Assembly (NCBI GenBank): GCA_024760905.1
Contig: CM045739.1
Coordinates: 2,457,001-2,521,000 of the forward strand
Origin: Plotosus lineatus
Taxonomy: Eukaryota > Chordata > Actinopteri > Siluriformes > Plotosidae
Length of the DNA: 64,000 bases
Reading direction: 5' to 3'
Shown: piece by piece, positions 1 through 59,384 of the stretch
Layout: every line of letters starts with the position of its first letter
Numbering within the stretch: the first letter of the stretch is position 1
Program-made: the position numbers and the translations under genes
Notes under the pieces: model-generated
The model's database searches: none
What the model was told of the DNA's origin: nothing
Seen by the model: the letters and a program-made list of their open reading frames with translations, nothing else

Positions 1-425
1 ACCTGCTCTCCTCTGCGCTGATTCTCCGCCGTGTTTCAAAATGAACGCCAAAATAAAAGCGATTCTTCTCCACAAAGCTTTGATCCTCTGAACTTATTCC
101 TGCGCCATCTTTATCCCGTCACTTCTTATTCCAGTCAGGCTCCGCCCACCCCCAGTCTCGAGCATAGACAGGTTGACATGAATTTCTAAAGGCAGCCAAT
201 GAGAAGGATCCGTCAGATCACATGATGTAGGGTTTGCTATGAACGGGCGGGTTGGAAGTGTAGTTTGTGTGACGTTAAACGTTATTTACATAGTCCAACC
301 CACCCAATCACATGGTGTAAGATTTGCTGTGACCGAATGGATTGGCAAATGTAAATAACCTGTGATGTCACAATAAGTACGTCTAACCCCAACCCCCGTC
401 AGTGCGTGGGAATATATTTTAAATA
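1..425. repeat. unannotated flank with a degenerate ~90-bp tandem duplication
   Basis: No gene seen. About 213-290 and 305-380 are two diverged copies of one segment (each has TCACATGRTGTARGRTTTGC followed by GGNTTGG and TGTGAYGT). Confidence 0.5.
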
Positions 426-1560
426 CAGCGGTACAAAATTTACCCGGGTGAGTTCGTAAGTCAAAATGTTGGTTAGATAAAACAAAAATCCCAATTAATC
501 TGTCCCAACCCTTTCCCAAACTCGTATAACCTGCCACAAACACGTATATTTCACCTAATATATTAAAGATAAACATATAAAAATAAATAATAAATAATAT
601 TGCATGTACATTAATAATAATTATTAACAAATAATAATAAAAAAGAATAAACAATAAGTCAACCAACCCTTCCGATCATCGACTGCATGATGATGTCACG
701 TGGGTGAAAATGTCACACGAGCAGGCATGAGGTGGTGTCTAACAGACAAGGAGGAGGAGAATTTTGTGCATGTGCATGCTACCATAGAGAAAAGGCTTGT
801 GGTAAGCTCCCACAAGGTCAGTGCTTCTCAAATACGTAGTGTTGTGATGCCAGGGGGCGTGTATGACCCTGGACAACATGCTTTTTTTGCCATACTGTAC
901 TAGAATTAAATGTAATTGCGCATCCTCTACAGTAGGTGGCAGTGGCGCTTTCACTGTGTTCTCTATGGTGTCGGAAACACAGTGAGAGTGCCACTGCCAC
1001 CTACTGTAGATGATGTGCAATTGCACTTTCCTCACTGGTATTTGTCGCGTGCACATGCACAAAATTGTCCTCCTGTTACACACCACCTCCTGCCTGCCTA
1101 CGTGACATTTTCATGCAGTCGATGATTGGAAGAGTTAGTTGACTTATTGTTTATTCTTGTTTAATTATTATTTATTCTTAATAATGTTAATGTACATGTA
1201 TTATTATTATGAAATATTTATTGTTTTTACATGTTTATCTTTAATATATTAGGTGAAGTATACATGTTTGTGTCAGGTTATATGAGTTTGGGAGGGGGTT
1301 GAAACGGATTAATTGGTTTTCTGTTATTTCTTATGGGAATAATTGTCAGGGGGTGACGTGAAATGTTTTTATTCTTCCTCTAGGAGGCATCACAGAAAAT
1401 AATTGAGAAGCACTGCACAAGGCGAAACCATTTCCCCAGTAGAGCTCGTAAATCAAAAATTTGCTGGTTGGATGGGGCGGATTTTTGGTGGATCAAAACT
1501 CGTATCATGGAGAATTTGTTATAAAAGACACTCGTTCCAACCTAAGTCAAGGTACCATTG
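426..1560 (-). mobile_element. MITE family R copy with internal inverted duplication
   Basis: Bounded by TA on both sides. Left end CAGCGGTAC, right end GACTTAGG-type complement, TCAAGGTACCATTG at 1547-1560, the same termini as the copy at 53133-58031. Non-autonomous; no transposase. The stretch 440-960 is repeated in inverted form at 970-1345 (pairing of CTACAGTAGGTGGCAGTGGC with its complement near the centre), making a very long imperfect hairpin. Confidence 0.75.
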
Positions 1561-1715
1561 TATATCAAAACACAAATGTATTAAAAATAATTCAGGATCA
1601 AACTAATCTATTGTTATAATTATAAGTACCCGTTCTTTGTGTATGATTGTTATGGGTTTTTTAAATCCCTGTAAGAAGATTAAAATGGTTCTATTTCCTG
1701 ATTTGTGCCACATTA

Positions 1716-3035
1716 GCATAGCTGCCAACATTTACGAAAAATGGTATTCAATACAATTTCTGATGATGTAAATTACGATAATACGAATTTAATAAACATT
1801 TCTTGAATAAAATACGATTTTTCAAAATTTCACGGGATGCAGCAATCATTGTTAATGATTACTCCCCCCCCCCAGAAGTTGGTATATTCTGGTTCTGTAA
1901 TGCATTGTGGGATTAAAAGAAGTGAAGCGGAAAAACGGCATGTTTGTTGGGTGTGACACGACACCGCCCTGGCCTGTGAAAGCAGATAGTATGCTAAATT
2001 TCATTGGCTATTGCCTGATGGCTGGCTGCGCTTAGCCAATCAGGGACGTTGTTAGATAGTTTGTCAGTATTACATGGAGAAATGGTGACCTTATCGATGG
2101 CGCGGGAGCGAAGCATGACTATGAATTAAACATGCCGGCCAAGGGGAAGGGACAGCGCTATAAGGATTCCTATCGAGAAGAATTCCCATTCATTTTAAAG
2201 TCAACGAAGGGTGAATATTTTGCCTTTTGCAATCCATGTCGGCGTGATATATCAATTAGCCATGGCGGTCGGTCAGACATTGTCACTCACGCAAAAAAGT
2301 GTGGCGAACGTCGCTAAAACTTCAGAATTAACCAAATGGGTTGCAACTACAAATGGACTGTCAACAATAAGGGCTGAAAGTTTGTTTACTTCGTTTCGTA
2401 TTGAACACAATATCCCTGTCGCTGTTGCGAGCCGTGTCGGACCCTTGTTCAGGAAAGCATTTCCGAATTCGAACGAAGTAAAGAAATTTTCATGTGCTAC
2501 GACAAAAACGAGTATAATTCATGAAATGGCCAGTGATGGGAGGAAAACTACGATTGATGCCATGAAAAACAGCCCGATGGTAGTAATGACTCAAATTCCA
2601 AGTTGTATCCTATTGTGATCACGTATTATGACAGTGCTGCAATAACGAGTGAACTGTTTTCTATGTATATAAAAAATATTGCCCAAGCAGCATTACGCAA
2701 TAACTCACTCACTCACTCCTATATCGTTAAATAAGAGATTATTTTTATGTTGGTGTCCAAACCTTTGTTAAATATTCATTTTATTTCCTCAATGCTCATG
2801 TTGGACATTATTGTTATTCTACATGTGAAATTAGTGCATGCTACTTAGTTAATAGAATTAATTTTTTTTGAAGGATGTAGTTTTAAGGTGTATTTTCTGA
2901 TAGTTAATTTGTTAAAAAGCTTTGGCGTTGGCCCCCCCCCCCCAACCGGAACTTTGTCCCTGGACCCTGACCAGGGGGCATTTTGCCCTGGACCCCATAT
3001 TACTATTTCAATTTTCTGAATGTTGGCAGCTATGC
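1716..3035 (+). mobile_element. hAT-like DNA transposon remnant with perfect 17-bp terminal inverted repeats
   Basis: GCATAGCTGCCAACATT at 1716-1732 is repeated exactly in inverted orientation at 3019-3035. ATTA occurs just outside both ends. Inside is a broken transposase-like reading frame (see 2132-2650). The element is 1,320 bp, too short for a complete hAT transposase gene, so an internal or 3' part has been lost. Confidence 0.75.
2132..2650 (+). pseudogene. truncated hAT-type transposase / KIAA1586-like fragment
   Basis: Starts MPAKGKGQRYKDSYREEFPF, a zinc-finger-like N-terminus with CNPC and a distant H..KC, then after a frameshift near 2315 continues RAESLFTSFRIEHNIPVAVA and GPLFRKAFPNS, then near 2580 another shift gives DGSNDSNSKLYPIVITYYD. 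These blocks are typical of hAT-derived vertebrate ORFs. At least two frame breaks and loss of the catalytic C-terminal half. Confidence 0.65.
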
Positions 3036-4004
3036 ATTAGGGTCATTTTTTTACAATTAAATCTGGGATTTATATAAAATAAAAGTGTTATCCATGTATA
3101 ATAAAAATAATCACAATTCCTCTAAATATTAGAATCAAAGTGAACGGTAAATGTAGAAATAAAGGATAAATATTACAAGATGTATATCAGCTGTGATAAA
3201 CATTTATGAGTTTCAAGTCTGTTTAAAAGAGCAGAATTATCCTCGTGGGAGGGACACAGCGTCACATCTGTCAAACATATGCATCTGTGAAGCCTTGTAT
3301 GAGGAAGAGGGCACGCCGCACTTGAAACGCACGATCGCCCCCATAGGAAGGGAGGCGCACTACTTAATCCAAAAAAACAAAAAACAAAAAAAACAAAACA
3401 AAAACAAGCCAGACACAAAGAGTTCAAAGTGTAAACGTTGTGTATTCTAGATCTTTGTACCCATGTTTTTGTTGATACAATATAAATACAGTTTTCTGTA
3501 CATTATTATATAGTTTTAAATCCAGCTGTACAGATCCCGGTGAAGGAGCACGAGCAGCTTGTCTTCCACAGTAAGAGCTTCGAATTTCTTTCATCCAGTT
3601 ACAGCATTGAAACACTTTCATAAAACCTCCTCAGATAAAATAGTCTTCAGGTGGACTGAGCCCTGGAGTCCGAGCTCAGCGCACGTGACTGTCCATCACT
3701 CTGTGTCCTGTCACCTTTCAATTCAAAAATAGATCGGTTTCCTTGAGCGGCGAATCAAACCCGAGGCGCACGCGGAACATCAGTTTGAGGATCTGATCGG
3801 GATCGTAATACGATTTTTGACCAATCAGAAGGCAGCTGTGTATCATGTGCTTTACAGTCGGACTGATACGGGTTACGTGATGACAAAGAAGCGGATGTGT
3901 GCTGGTTTATGAAATAAAAACTCTGCAGCACACGCCTTATAAAATAACAAAACAATGTTAATTATTAGTCAAACAGAAATAAACACAAACGGAAAGGCTG
4001 TGAC

Positions 4005-4047
<43 letters not shown>

Positions 4048-4305
4048 CGGGTCAAACCCAGCCACAGTCCGAACCGAGGTGCTGTTCCTGCGTCAGGCTG
4101 CAGCTCCACGTCGTCCATCCGGGAGCGTGTGCACACAGGACGCGTCTCTCCAGTGCAAACATTCAAACAAAGGTCTTCACACACATACAGTACTCGGAAA
4201 AGCAGTAAAAACTTAAAGGCAACTTCCTGTTCTCAACCAGGATTCTTACCATCATCAAAATGTGAGGCACTGAAACCAAGGACATGGCACTTAAGTGAGA
4301 ATCAG

Positions 4306-4347
<42 letters not shown>

Positions 4348-4815
4348 GCCAATTATTGATTAATTTATGAATAAATCATGGCAGACGCTGCTGCGACTAC
4401 GTTGAGACACAGTTACTTCCTTAAAATTAAACTCGAGATTCATATCGGCGTGAATGTCTAACAAACACCAGGCACTAGGGGGCGCTAATTCTGGAGAGTT
4501 AAATGTTAACAAAAAAGTCCTGATCGAACACTTTTGGAAAACCAGCTGAAATCAAAGTGAACTGGAGCAGCAAGTATAGATTTCGAAGTGTAACGAAACA
4601 CCCTTGCAGCGCCCGGGTCTAAAAGCCAGGATCTTACCGCTATGAAGACATGCTAACCACTACACCACTGCGCCAGAGACATGTCGACTGATCACAGATT
4701 GATTGATCAGAAGGGTATGATCATGAATTCCAGATGTCATGATGGGATAAATATCATCTTGATGGTAAACATAAAAAAATATGGCGTTGGTGATATATTA
4801 TAATCGGCACATGGC

Positions 4816-4866
<51 letters not shown>

Positions 4867-5184
4867 AAGAACAGAAACAATTTCAGTTCTAAACAGCAAA
4901 TTGGAAGCGTCTTTGGTAACACCTGATAAAATGCAATGAATAAACAGTAGTACTTCCTCAACCTCAGCTGAGGTTCCAGATTTGAGCCTCATCCCATCAC
5001 CCCAATCTGAGCTTCCTCATCTGTCAGTCACACACGGCAGAAAACTGAAGCTCAGCCTGAAGAAGATGTCGTAAGGGAGAATTTGTGCAACGGTGCATTG
5101 AACATTCAAATTGGGACTTTTGTTTTTTTTTTTTGTTTGTTTCAATAGTCTCTTCAAAAAAATACACAGGAAGATAAAAATATC

Positions 5185-5221
<37 letters not shown>

Positions 5222-5483
5222 AGAGAGAGAGTATATGCTCGGTATGTGCCGATAATCAGTTCTGTGCTATATTGCGATACTGAACACGTATTATTATTAA
5301 TATTAATAATTATTGATGAATCCCTGGATTATAAAGGAAGCTCGTTGACCGTAGCGAGCGTCCCTGTGGAGAATCCTTTATCCTGATACACGATCATGAT
5401 GTTTATATCAAATGTCGGCATACAGCCTAATCTTCCACATACGAACCAACCCATAATTAAAAAAAAAAATAGGTGTGTCTTTC
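3036..5483. other. kif13a downstream flank / possible 3' UTR
   Basis: No coding gene seen. On the minus strand kif13a transcription must run into this stretch, but I could not find a clear AATAAA on that strand, so the 3' UTR end is undefined. It contains a homopolymer A run (4009-4041), (AC)n at 4316-4347 and 4818-4863, (GA)n at 5191-5214 and a SINE fragment at 4600-4680. Confidence 0.6.
4600..4680 (-). mobile_element. tRNA-headed SINE fragment
   Basis: The minus strand has GGCGCAGTGGTGTAGTGGTT then about 40 bases later a B-box-like GGCTTTTAGACCC. Only the tRNA-like head is visible. Confidence 0.5.
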
Positions 5484-52412
<46,929 letters not shown>

Positions 52413-52531
52413 CTGCAGAAACAGAGAGCGTGAATTTTATGGGCTTGTTCAGACACGTGTAGCTTTGCCTTACATTTTGCTAACAAAAACCTAACAGTGC
52501 ACTAACACACCTGAGTAAAACACCCAGACAG

Positions 52532-52539
<8 letters not shown>

Positions 52540-52563
<24 letters not shown>

Positions 52564-52613
52564 TAACACATACACTAACACACACACTAACACACACACA
52601 CACATACACAAAT

Positions 52614-52669
<56 letters not shown>

Positions 52670-52678
52670 ACACACACT
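52540..52678. repeat. (CA)n compound microsatellite
   Basis: Long CA tract with TAACA and TACA interruptions in the first intron seen. Confidence 0.95.
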
Positions 52679-53564
52679 AGAAGGTTTAATGTCTTCTGTG
52701 AAAACAATCACACAGTGTGCATCCATATGTGAATTCCTAATTCCTAATTATACATGCGCATAATAATTTTACAAGGCTAACATTAAAATCTTAGCATGTT
52801 AGCATACGTTAGCGGATGAAAAAAGCTGTTGGATGTCTGACAGAGAATGAAAAAAAGCCATGGTGAAATGAACTGTGATGCTATTTGATTATTAACTAAA
52901 CATACTTATCAAAGCTCTGTCCACTTGCTCCAATTGTTTCATCAAATTATTATAATCCAGAGCGAAAAAATGAAAAAGTTAATCATAAGCCTGGACTCAC
53001 TTCACACACATTTAACATAAATTCGCCATTTTGATGCTAATCTGGTAGCTAGCGAGGGAAAACAAGACTGGATAGCTAAAATAAAGTTCAATTATATAAA
53101 AAAAACAACAACACAGTAATAGAAATAATATACAGTGGTACGTTGACTTACGAGTGTCTTTTATAACAAATTTTCCATGATACGAGCTTCGATCCCACCA
53201 AAAATCTGCCCCATCCAACCAGCAAAATTTTGATTTACAAGCTCTGCTGGAGTTTTCTGGCTTTTCCAGGAAGATTAGCTTTGTATTCTGCGTGTATTTC
53301 TCCGTGCTGCAAGAACACCTTGTGTAGTGCTTCTCAATTACATTCTGTGATGCCCTCCCAGCAGCCCACCCACGACTATAAATAGTGCTTACTTCATATC
53401 GTTTGCTCGGTGCTTTTTCCTATACCATAGGGAACATAGTGAGAGCGCCACTGCCACCTACTGTAGAGGATATGCAATTACACTTAATTCTAGTACAGTA
53501 TTGCAAAAAAGGATTTTCCCCAGGGTCATACACACCCCCTGGCATCACATCGCGTGGCCCACTA

Positions 53565-55792
53565 CAGTAGACCCTCGACATTCGTGGGGGTTCGGTTCCG
53601 AGCCCTCCCGCAAATCGAGATAATCCGCGAGTTCCGTACCCGGAAGTAAAACCCCATGTATCAGGTCCCACGCGCGAATGAGCAGCTGCAAGTAAACTAC
53701 TATGTATCTATTACACGTGCTAAAATATGCTTTTTAAAGACACTTTCTATAGACAGTCTTACTCATTAATACAAATACCATACATTAAGAAAAACTTTTC
53801 AATTTGTACTCTTATTTTTATTGATAATAAAATATAAACATTATCCAGCATATACTGTTGTAAAGCACTCGTTTTAAAGTCTTTTTCAATTATTCTTCCA
53901 GTACAGTACCCAAGTTAATTCTTAGAATGTTTGTGTGTGAGATTTTATGTTCTGTAGCATGTTTAACAAATGATACCAAAAGGATAAACTTTATTACGCT
54001 TTATGTCCTTTTACATTAAACTTGGAGTGATGTTTCCAAGATGGCGCTGCCTAGAGGGCAACGTCGCGGAGTTCTCAGAGTCAAATTGTTTCTTTGTTCG
54101 TTTTAATTTGTTTGTTCATGTTTTGCACTATGCTCGTCTATGATCGGTCGACCCTACTACAGCTATGAGCAGCTTCAGCTTCGGGCAACTAAGCACGCAA
54201 CAACTTCTATCTTGAGCTTATATGCTATGGCAGCTCAATGCTAGCGGTTACTGGCTAAGCCCAGGCGGAGTTCTCAGAGTCTTGGTTAGCACTTCTGGCC
54301 ATACAGTACTACTTGAAAATGTTCAGTCCCTGCGAAACAAGATGGACGAGATTTATGCTCAGATTGCAGCGCAGAGGCATCTACAGGACTGTGTTTCTGT
54401 GAAACATGGCTCGAGGAGAGTACACCCGATGAGGCGGTTGCTCTAGCCGGCTACACGGCCTTCATCCCCTGCAATCCCAAGTGCCGGAGTCGTCGTTCAG
54501 CCCCTTCCTGCCTGGGCTTCTTGTCTGCTGGGGTGTGGCTCGCATTGAGCTGCCTACCATAGCATATTATCTCTGCCAGCCGCATCCTGGCTAACAAGCC
54601 CAGTTAAGCGTGCTTAGTTATACATGCCCGAAGATACTCCGATCTTATAGCTGTAGTAGAGTCAACCGGTCTTAGACGAGCATAGTGCAAAACATGAACA
54701 AACAAAACAACAAATAAAACAAATTAAAACGAACTAAGCACGCAACAACTTCTATCGTGAGCTGCTATGCTATGCTATGCTATGCTATGCTATGCTATGG
54801 GAGCTCAATGCTAACAGTAAGCCCAGGTGGAGTTCTCAGATTCTCTGGCACTTGGTTAGCACTTCCGACCATACTGCTTGAAAATGTTCAGTCCCTGCGA
54901 AACAAGATGGACGAGCTTTATGCTCAGATTGCAGCGCAGAGGGACCTACAGGACTGTGTTTCTGTGAAACATGGCTCGAGGAGAGTACACCCGATGAGGC
55001 GATTGCACCAGCCGGCTACACGGCCTTCATCCCCTACAATCCCAATCGCCGGAATCATTGTTCGGCCCCTTCCCGCCTGGGCTTCTTTGTTAGCTGGGAT
55101 GCGGCTTGCATTGAGCTGCCTACCATAGCATGTTAGCTCTGCTAATAGCATGTTAGCTCTGCTTAGTTATACACGCCCGAAGATACTCTGATCTTATAAT
55201 TGTAGTAGAGTCGACCGGTCGTAGACGAGCATAGTGCAAAACATGAACAAACAAAGCAACAAATAAAACAAATTAAAACGAACAAAGAAACAATTTGACT
55301 CTGAGACCTCCGCGCCATCTTGGTGACATCACTCCAGTTTCAATGTAAACGGACATGAAGAGTACTGTAATAAAGTTTATCCTTTTGGTATCGTTTGTTA
55401 AACATGCTACAGAACATAAAATCTCACGCATGAACATGAACTTAGGCACTGTACTGGAATAATAATTGAAAAAGACTTTAATACAACAGTTCAGAGAAAG
55501 GAGAAAGTTTTATTTCTTCAGAAGAGACATCCAGCGTTTTCTATCGCTGAGCCAGAGAAGACACACAGCATATGAGTGGTATCATAGAGCTTAACTGGTA
55601 ATTAAAACACACAAAAAAGAGGCTCATTGACAACTTGTGCGCGAATGAGGAAAAAGGGGCGGGACATCAGCTCAACCAATCAGGAGAAAGGAGGGCAGCC
55701 ATTGGCTGAATTTGAATCACGTGCCGGTTGCTTGGAAGTAAGTGAATACTCAAACCGTGGGTGCAAAACCGCGAATAGTCAAGGGCCTACTG
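53565..55792 (-). mobile_element. MITE family P, copy 4, long-arm form carrying duplicated LINE fragments
   Basis: TA on both sides; left CAGTAGACCCTCGACATTCG, right TAGTCAAGGGCCTACTG. The stretch 53935-54215 is repeated in inverted form at 55160-55430 (for example TTTTGCACTATGCTCGTCTA and its complement). Between the arms two direct copies of a ~600-bp unit begin near 54215 and 54735, each with a LINE endonuclease-like fragment. Confidence 0.75.
54215..55150 (+). pseudogene. two tandem LINE endonuclease fragments inside MITE P copy 4
   Basis: Both copies encode LLENVQSLRNKMDE and YAQIAAQR, then QDCVSVKHGSRRVHPMR after a frame change (a shifted form of a TETWLxESTPDEAV-type endonuclease block). 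The pattern NVQSLRNKMDEL resembles the start of L2/Rex1-type LINE endonucleases. A (CTATG)n repeat at 54762-54798 marks the second copy. Confidence 0.6.
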
Positions 55793-56124
55793 TATTTAAG
55801 AAGCACTGGCCTTGTGAGAGCTCACCGTGAGCCTTTCCTCATTGGCATTCATAGTGTGCACATGCACAAAATTCTCCTCCTCCTCCTACTCTGTCACGCT
55901 CCACCTCATGCCTGCCCACGTGACATCTTCGCGCAGTTGATGATTGGAAAGGTCAGCTGACTTATTGTTTATTCTTGTTTTATTATTATTTATTATTAAC
56001 GTTAATGTGCATGTATTATTATTATGAAATATTTATTGTTTTTACATGCTTATGTTTAATATATTAGGTGAAATATATGTGTTTGGTGTAGGTTATGAGT
56101 TTGGGAAGGGGTTTGAACAGATTA

Positions 56125-57251
56125 CAGTAGGCCCTTCACTATTCGCAGTTTTGCACTCGCACCTGTGCATATTCGCGGATTGCCGAGCAACTGTCACGTG
56201 ATTCAAATTCAGCCAATGGCTGTCGTCATTCCTGCTGATTGGTTGAGATGATATATATATATATACCCCCTTTTCCTCACTCGTGCACAAGTTGTCAATG
56301 AACTTTTTTTAGTGTGTTTTAATTACCAGTTAATGTTCTATGATGTCACTCATACGCTGGCTAAGCATCAGAAAAAGGCAATGACGTTGGATGTCTCTTC
56401 TGAAGAAATAAGACTTTCTTCTGAAGAAACGACAGTTTCCTCTGAAGTGCCTGAAGAGGAATAATCATCTGAACTGTTGTAAAGCACTGTAGTATTAAAG
56501 TCTTTTTGTTATGGTCTGTGTTTTTGGGGGACTTTGATTTTGGTGGCTGTCCCTCTAACTGTTTTCCTGCCTCTCCGACTGAGGGGCATGGCTAAGCTCC
56601 TTGGTGGCTCACACCTAAATTCACTCTTCTCATCTACTTCCAATAAACAGAAGCACGCTCACCTCTGCACCAGAGGATTAACTCACATCATGTCCCTGCC
56701 TCTTTGTACTGTATTCTCCAACTCGGTTCTCTGCCCGCTCCAGCTGAGGGGTGTGGCTGAGCTGCTCGGGCTCAACGCAGTTCACCTTAGTGAAAGCACG
56801 CTGCTTAAGTGCTTTCCCTTTGAATAATAAATCCACTCTGCCATCGCATGCTGCATTCTGGGTCTGGCTGAAAGCTCATTACGTCATTACGTCACACTTT
56901 TATGTTCTTTATGTACTTGTTTCGTATTCAACCTTCACATGCTCACTTGAAAGATCGGAAGTCCGGATAAGCCGCGCTTTGTCTCACAAGCACCATACGT
57001 CAATGCGACAAGAGCCTACATTCAATGGAGCGCCTCACAAATAATGCAATGCCGCCCTCCAGTGGGCGTCTGAGAAGCATTTTAACCATTATTGTGTTTT
57101 TATTGATTTGAGCCTTACTTTGTTTTGTAACTTGACTCTGAACAACCACACAATAATTCCTGTGTGCAAAAAGAACAAACTGAGATTAAAAATCTTGAAT
57201 GTGTTGTACCTGTATGTCTTTTATATATACAATAAACATTACACTGCATAT

Positions 57252-57285
<34 letters not shown>

Positions 57286-57932
57286 TACAAACACACACTA
57301 TGCTGTATAATGTTTATATATTTTATTAATAAATATCCCAGTACAAAATTAAAACGTTTTTCTTAATCATTGCTACATTGTACTACATTAATACTGTATT
57401 AATGAGTAAGACTGTCTATAGAATGTGTTTAAGAAACACATTTTAGTGCATGTAATAGATACGTTGCCTGTGGCGAAACGGTGGCATAGTGGTTAGGGTG
57501 CTGTGCTCATGATCGGGAGGCCGTGAGTTCAAATCCCACTGAGACCCTCACTGTGCTAAGACTCCTGGGCAAGGTCTTAACCACAAGTGTGCCTCTGTTC
57601 ACTCAGCAGTATAAATGGGTACCAGTAAAAATATACTGGGGAGGTAACCAGCGATGGACTAGTGTCCCATCCAGGAGGAGTTAAACTCCTAGTCGCTTCA
57701 CGCTATGGAAACCGGGGATAAGCACCGGCCTGATGAGCCACTATGGCTCGGGTGTAAAAAGCCCAGCACACGTTACCTATGGAATAGATAAATAGTATTT
57801 AACTTCCGGTTGATCATGACTGGATCGCGCATGTAATATGATACATGGGGTTTTACTTCCGGGCACAGAACTCGCAGATTATCTTGATTCGCGGGAGGGG
57901 TCGGAACTGAACCCTCATGAATAACGAGGGCC
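56125..57932 (+). mobile_element. MITE family P, copy 5, hosting SINE B
   Basis: TA then CAGTAGGCCCTTCACTATTC; the right end stops at ATAACGAGGGCC without the last bases, followed at once by family R sequence. SINE B copy 2 is inside at 57474-57785. Confidence 0.8.
57474..57785 (+). mobile_element. SINE family B, copy 2
   Basis: Head GGTGGCATAGTGGTTAGGGT with GAGTTCAAATCCCACTGAGA, body ending TGAGCCACTATGGCTCGGGT. Flanked by an imperfect 13-bp duplication, ACGTTGCCTGTGG / ACGTTACCTATGG. Confidence 0.85.
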
Positions 57933-58261
57933 TTGGTTTTTGATTATTTCCTATGGGAATTTTTGTTTTATCTAATAAACATTTTGACTCGCCCTCATAA
58001 TGGATCAAATTCATAAGTCAAGGTACCACCGTAAAACATTTGAAGATAGCCAAGTCGACGTATTATTGTGCCAGTGCAAAAAAGTATTTTTCTTATTTTT
58101 GAAACAGGAATTCGGAGTGATGCTCCAGTCCACAGCCACTTGCAATCCAAACAAACCTGTCAGTAGCTTATTAAGTTAGCTACATTCTTATTTTATTAAA
58201 TTCATTTTAAATTCAGTGGTATTGGAAACCATAACCACTATAAACTGCATTACAGCCATTT

Positions 58262-58440
58262 ACAAACCTGAAGCAGTGGTGAATTAGTGAATAAGGCAAT
58301 GGGTTACAATGGTCACCACTGTTGGGCCCTTGAGCAAGGCCCTTAACCCTCAATTACTCAGTTGTAAAAAAGAAAAAGATATTTGTAAGTTTCTCTGGAT
58401 AAGAGCGTGTGCTTAATGCTGTGAATGTAAATGTATACAT
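58262..58440 (+). mobile_element. V-SINE-like 3' part
   Basis: GTTGGGCCCTTGAGCAAGGC then CCTTAACCCTCAATTACTCA and CTCTGGATAAGAGCGTGTGC and AATGTAAATGTA, the widespread fish SINE tail. No tRNA head recognised. Confidence 0.7.
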
Positions 58441-59012
58441 TAGATATTTTGACTGTGAAGCTAACTGTGGCACCGTGTTGGTGAAGTGCTCAGCGGTATA
58501 AATTAACCATGTCTGATGAAGCCTTTGTGACGAGACCGTTAATGAACAGCATAAATCTGTTAAAGGCCAGATAAAATTCCCACTTTAGTGATGTTTGTTC
58601 CCACGGTAACGTGCTGCAACGAGTCACCAGACACATAATCGCCCAACCCCGACGCCATTGGACTGTTTAAAGGTTACGCTCAGATTTTTACCTCAGAAGT
58701 GATCGCGAAAGCGCTAATCCTGCATTCAAACTGAACACAGCTTAGCATGCTGGGGAGTTATATATCGCTTAAAGACCTTTTTAATCCAGTTTGTGAATTA
58801 GAATGAATACATTTGATGTTTATATTGCTGTGTGTAAATTATATATGGTTGGATGACCACACAGAGAAACAGATGGAAAGGATGGACAGATTAAAAGAAC
58901 AAAATATGACTGCAATGATGATTTTAAGTGTTTCATGTTCCACAGAATACGGTAATCCTGACAGGGCCCAAATTTTGTGCCTTGCCTTGAAATGAGGAGG
59001 CACCAGTGACCT

Positions 59013-59044
<32 letters not shown>

Positions 59045-59143
59045 TAGGGATGCAGTCCTACAATGGAGCTTTGAACACACACACTGCTCCTGTGTCCCTG
59101 CTCATCCTCTCACACATTGTGGCCTTTGTGGGCGTTTCGCAAG

Positions 59144-59174
<31 letters not shown>

Positions 59175-59384
59175 GCCCTGTCTCCAAGACAGGAAGAGAA
59201 ACACTGCTTCCAAAAATACATTTTCTTTTTCCAGAAAGCGACGCGAAGCCCAACACACTGAGCAGCTGCTTTATTCTCCACCAAGAAATCACACATTGTT
59301 CTTCTTCTTCATTAATAATAATTCCCAACCATCACAATGCAACTCTCTGCGCTACTATCCAAATATGTAAATTCCGGACCAATT
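58441..59384. other. kif13a intron stretch, no gene seen
   Basis: Non-repetitive intron sequence with (GT)n at 59016-59044 and (CA)n at 59147-59173. Open frames here are microsatellite translations. Confidence 0.7.

Larger units (their letters stand above)
53133..58031 (+). mobile_element. MITE family R, copy 3, hosting two MITE P insertions
   Basis: TA, CAGTGGTACGTTGACTTACG at the left, AAGTCAAGGTACCACCG and TA at the right. R-family sequence is 53133-53564, 55793-56124 and 57933-58031, about 0.86 kb without its inserts. Confidence 0.82.

Noticed and set aside
4009..4041. Poly(A) run as the tail of a processed pseudogene
   Set aside because: No exon-like sequence or target duplication is seen next to it; it is a homopolymer run of unknown origin.
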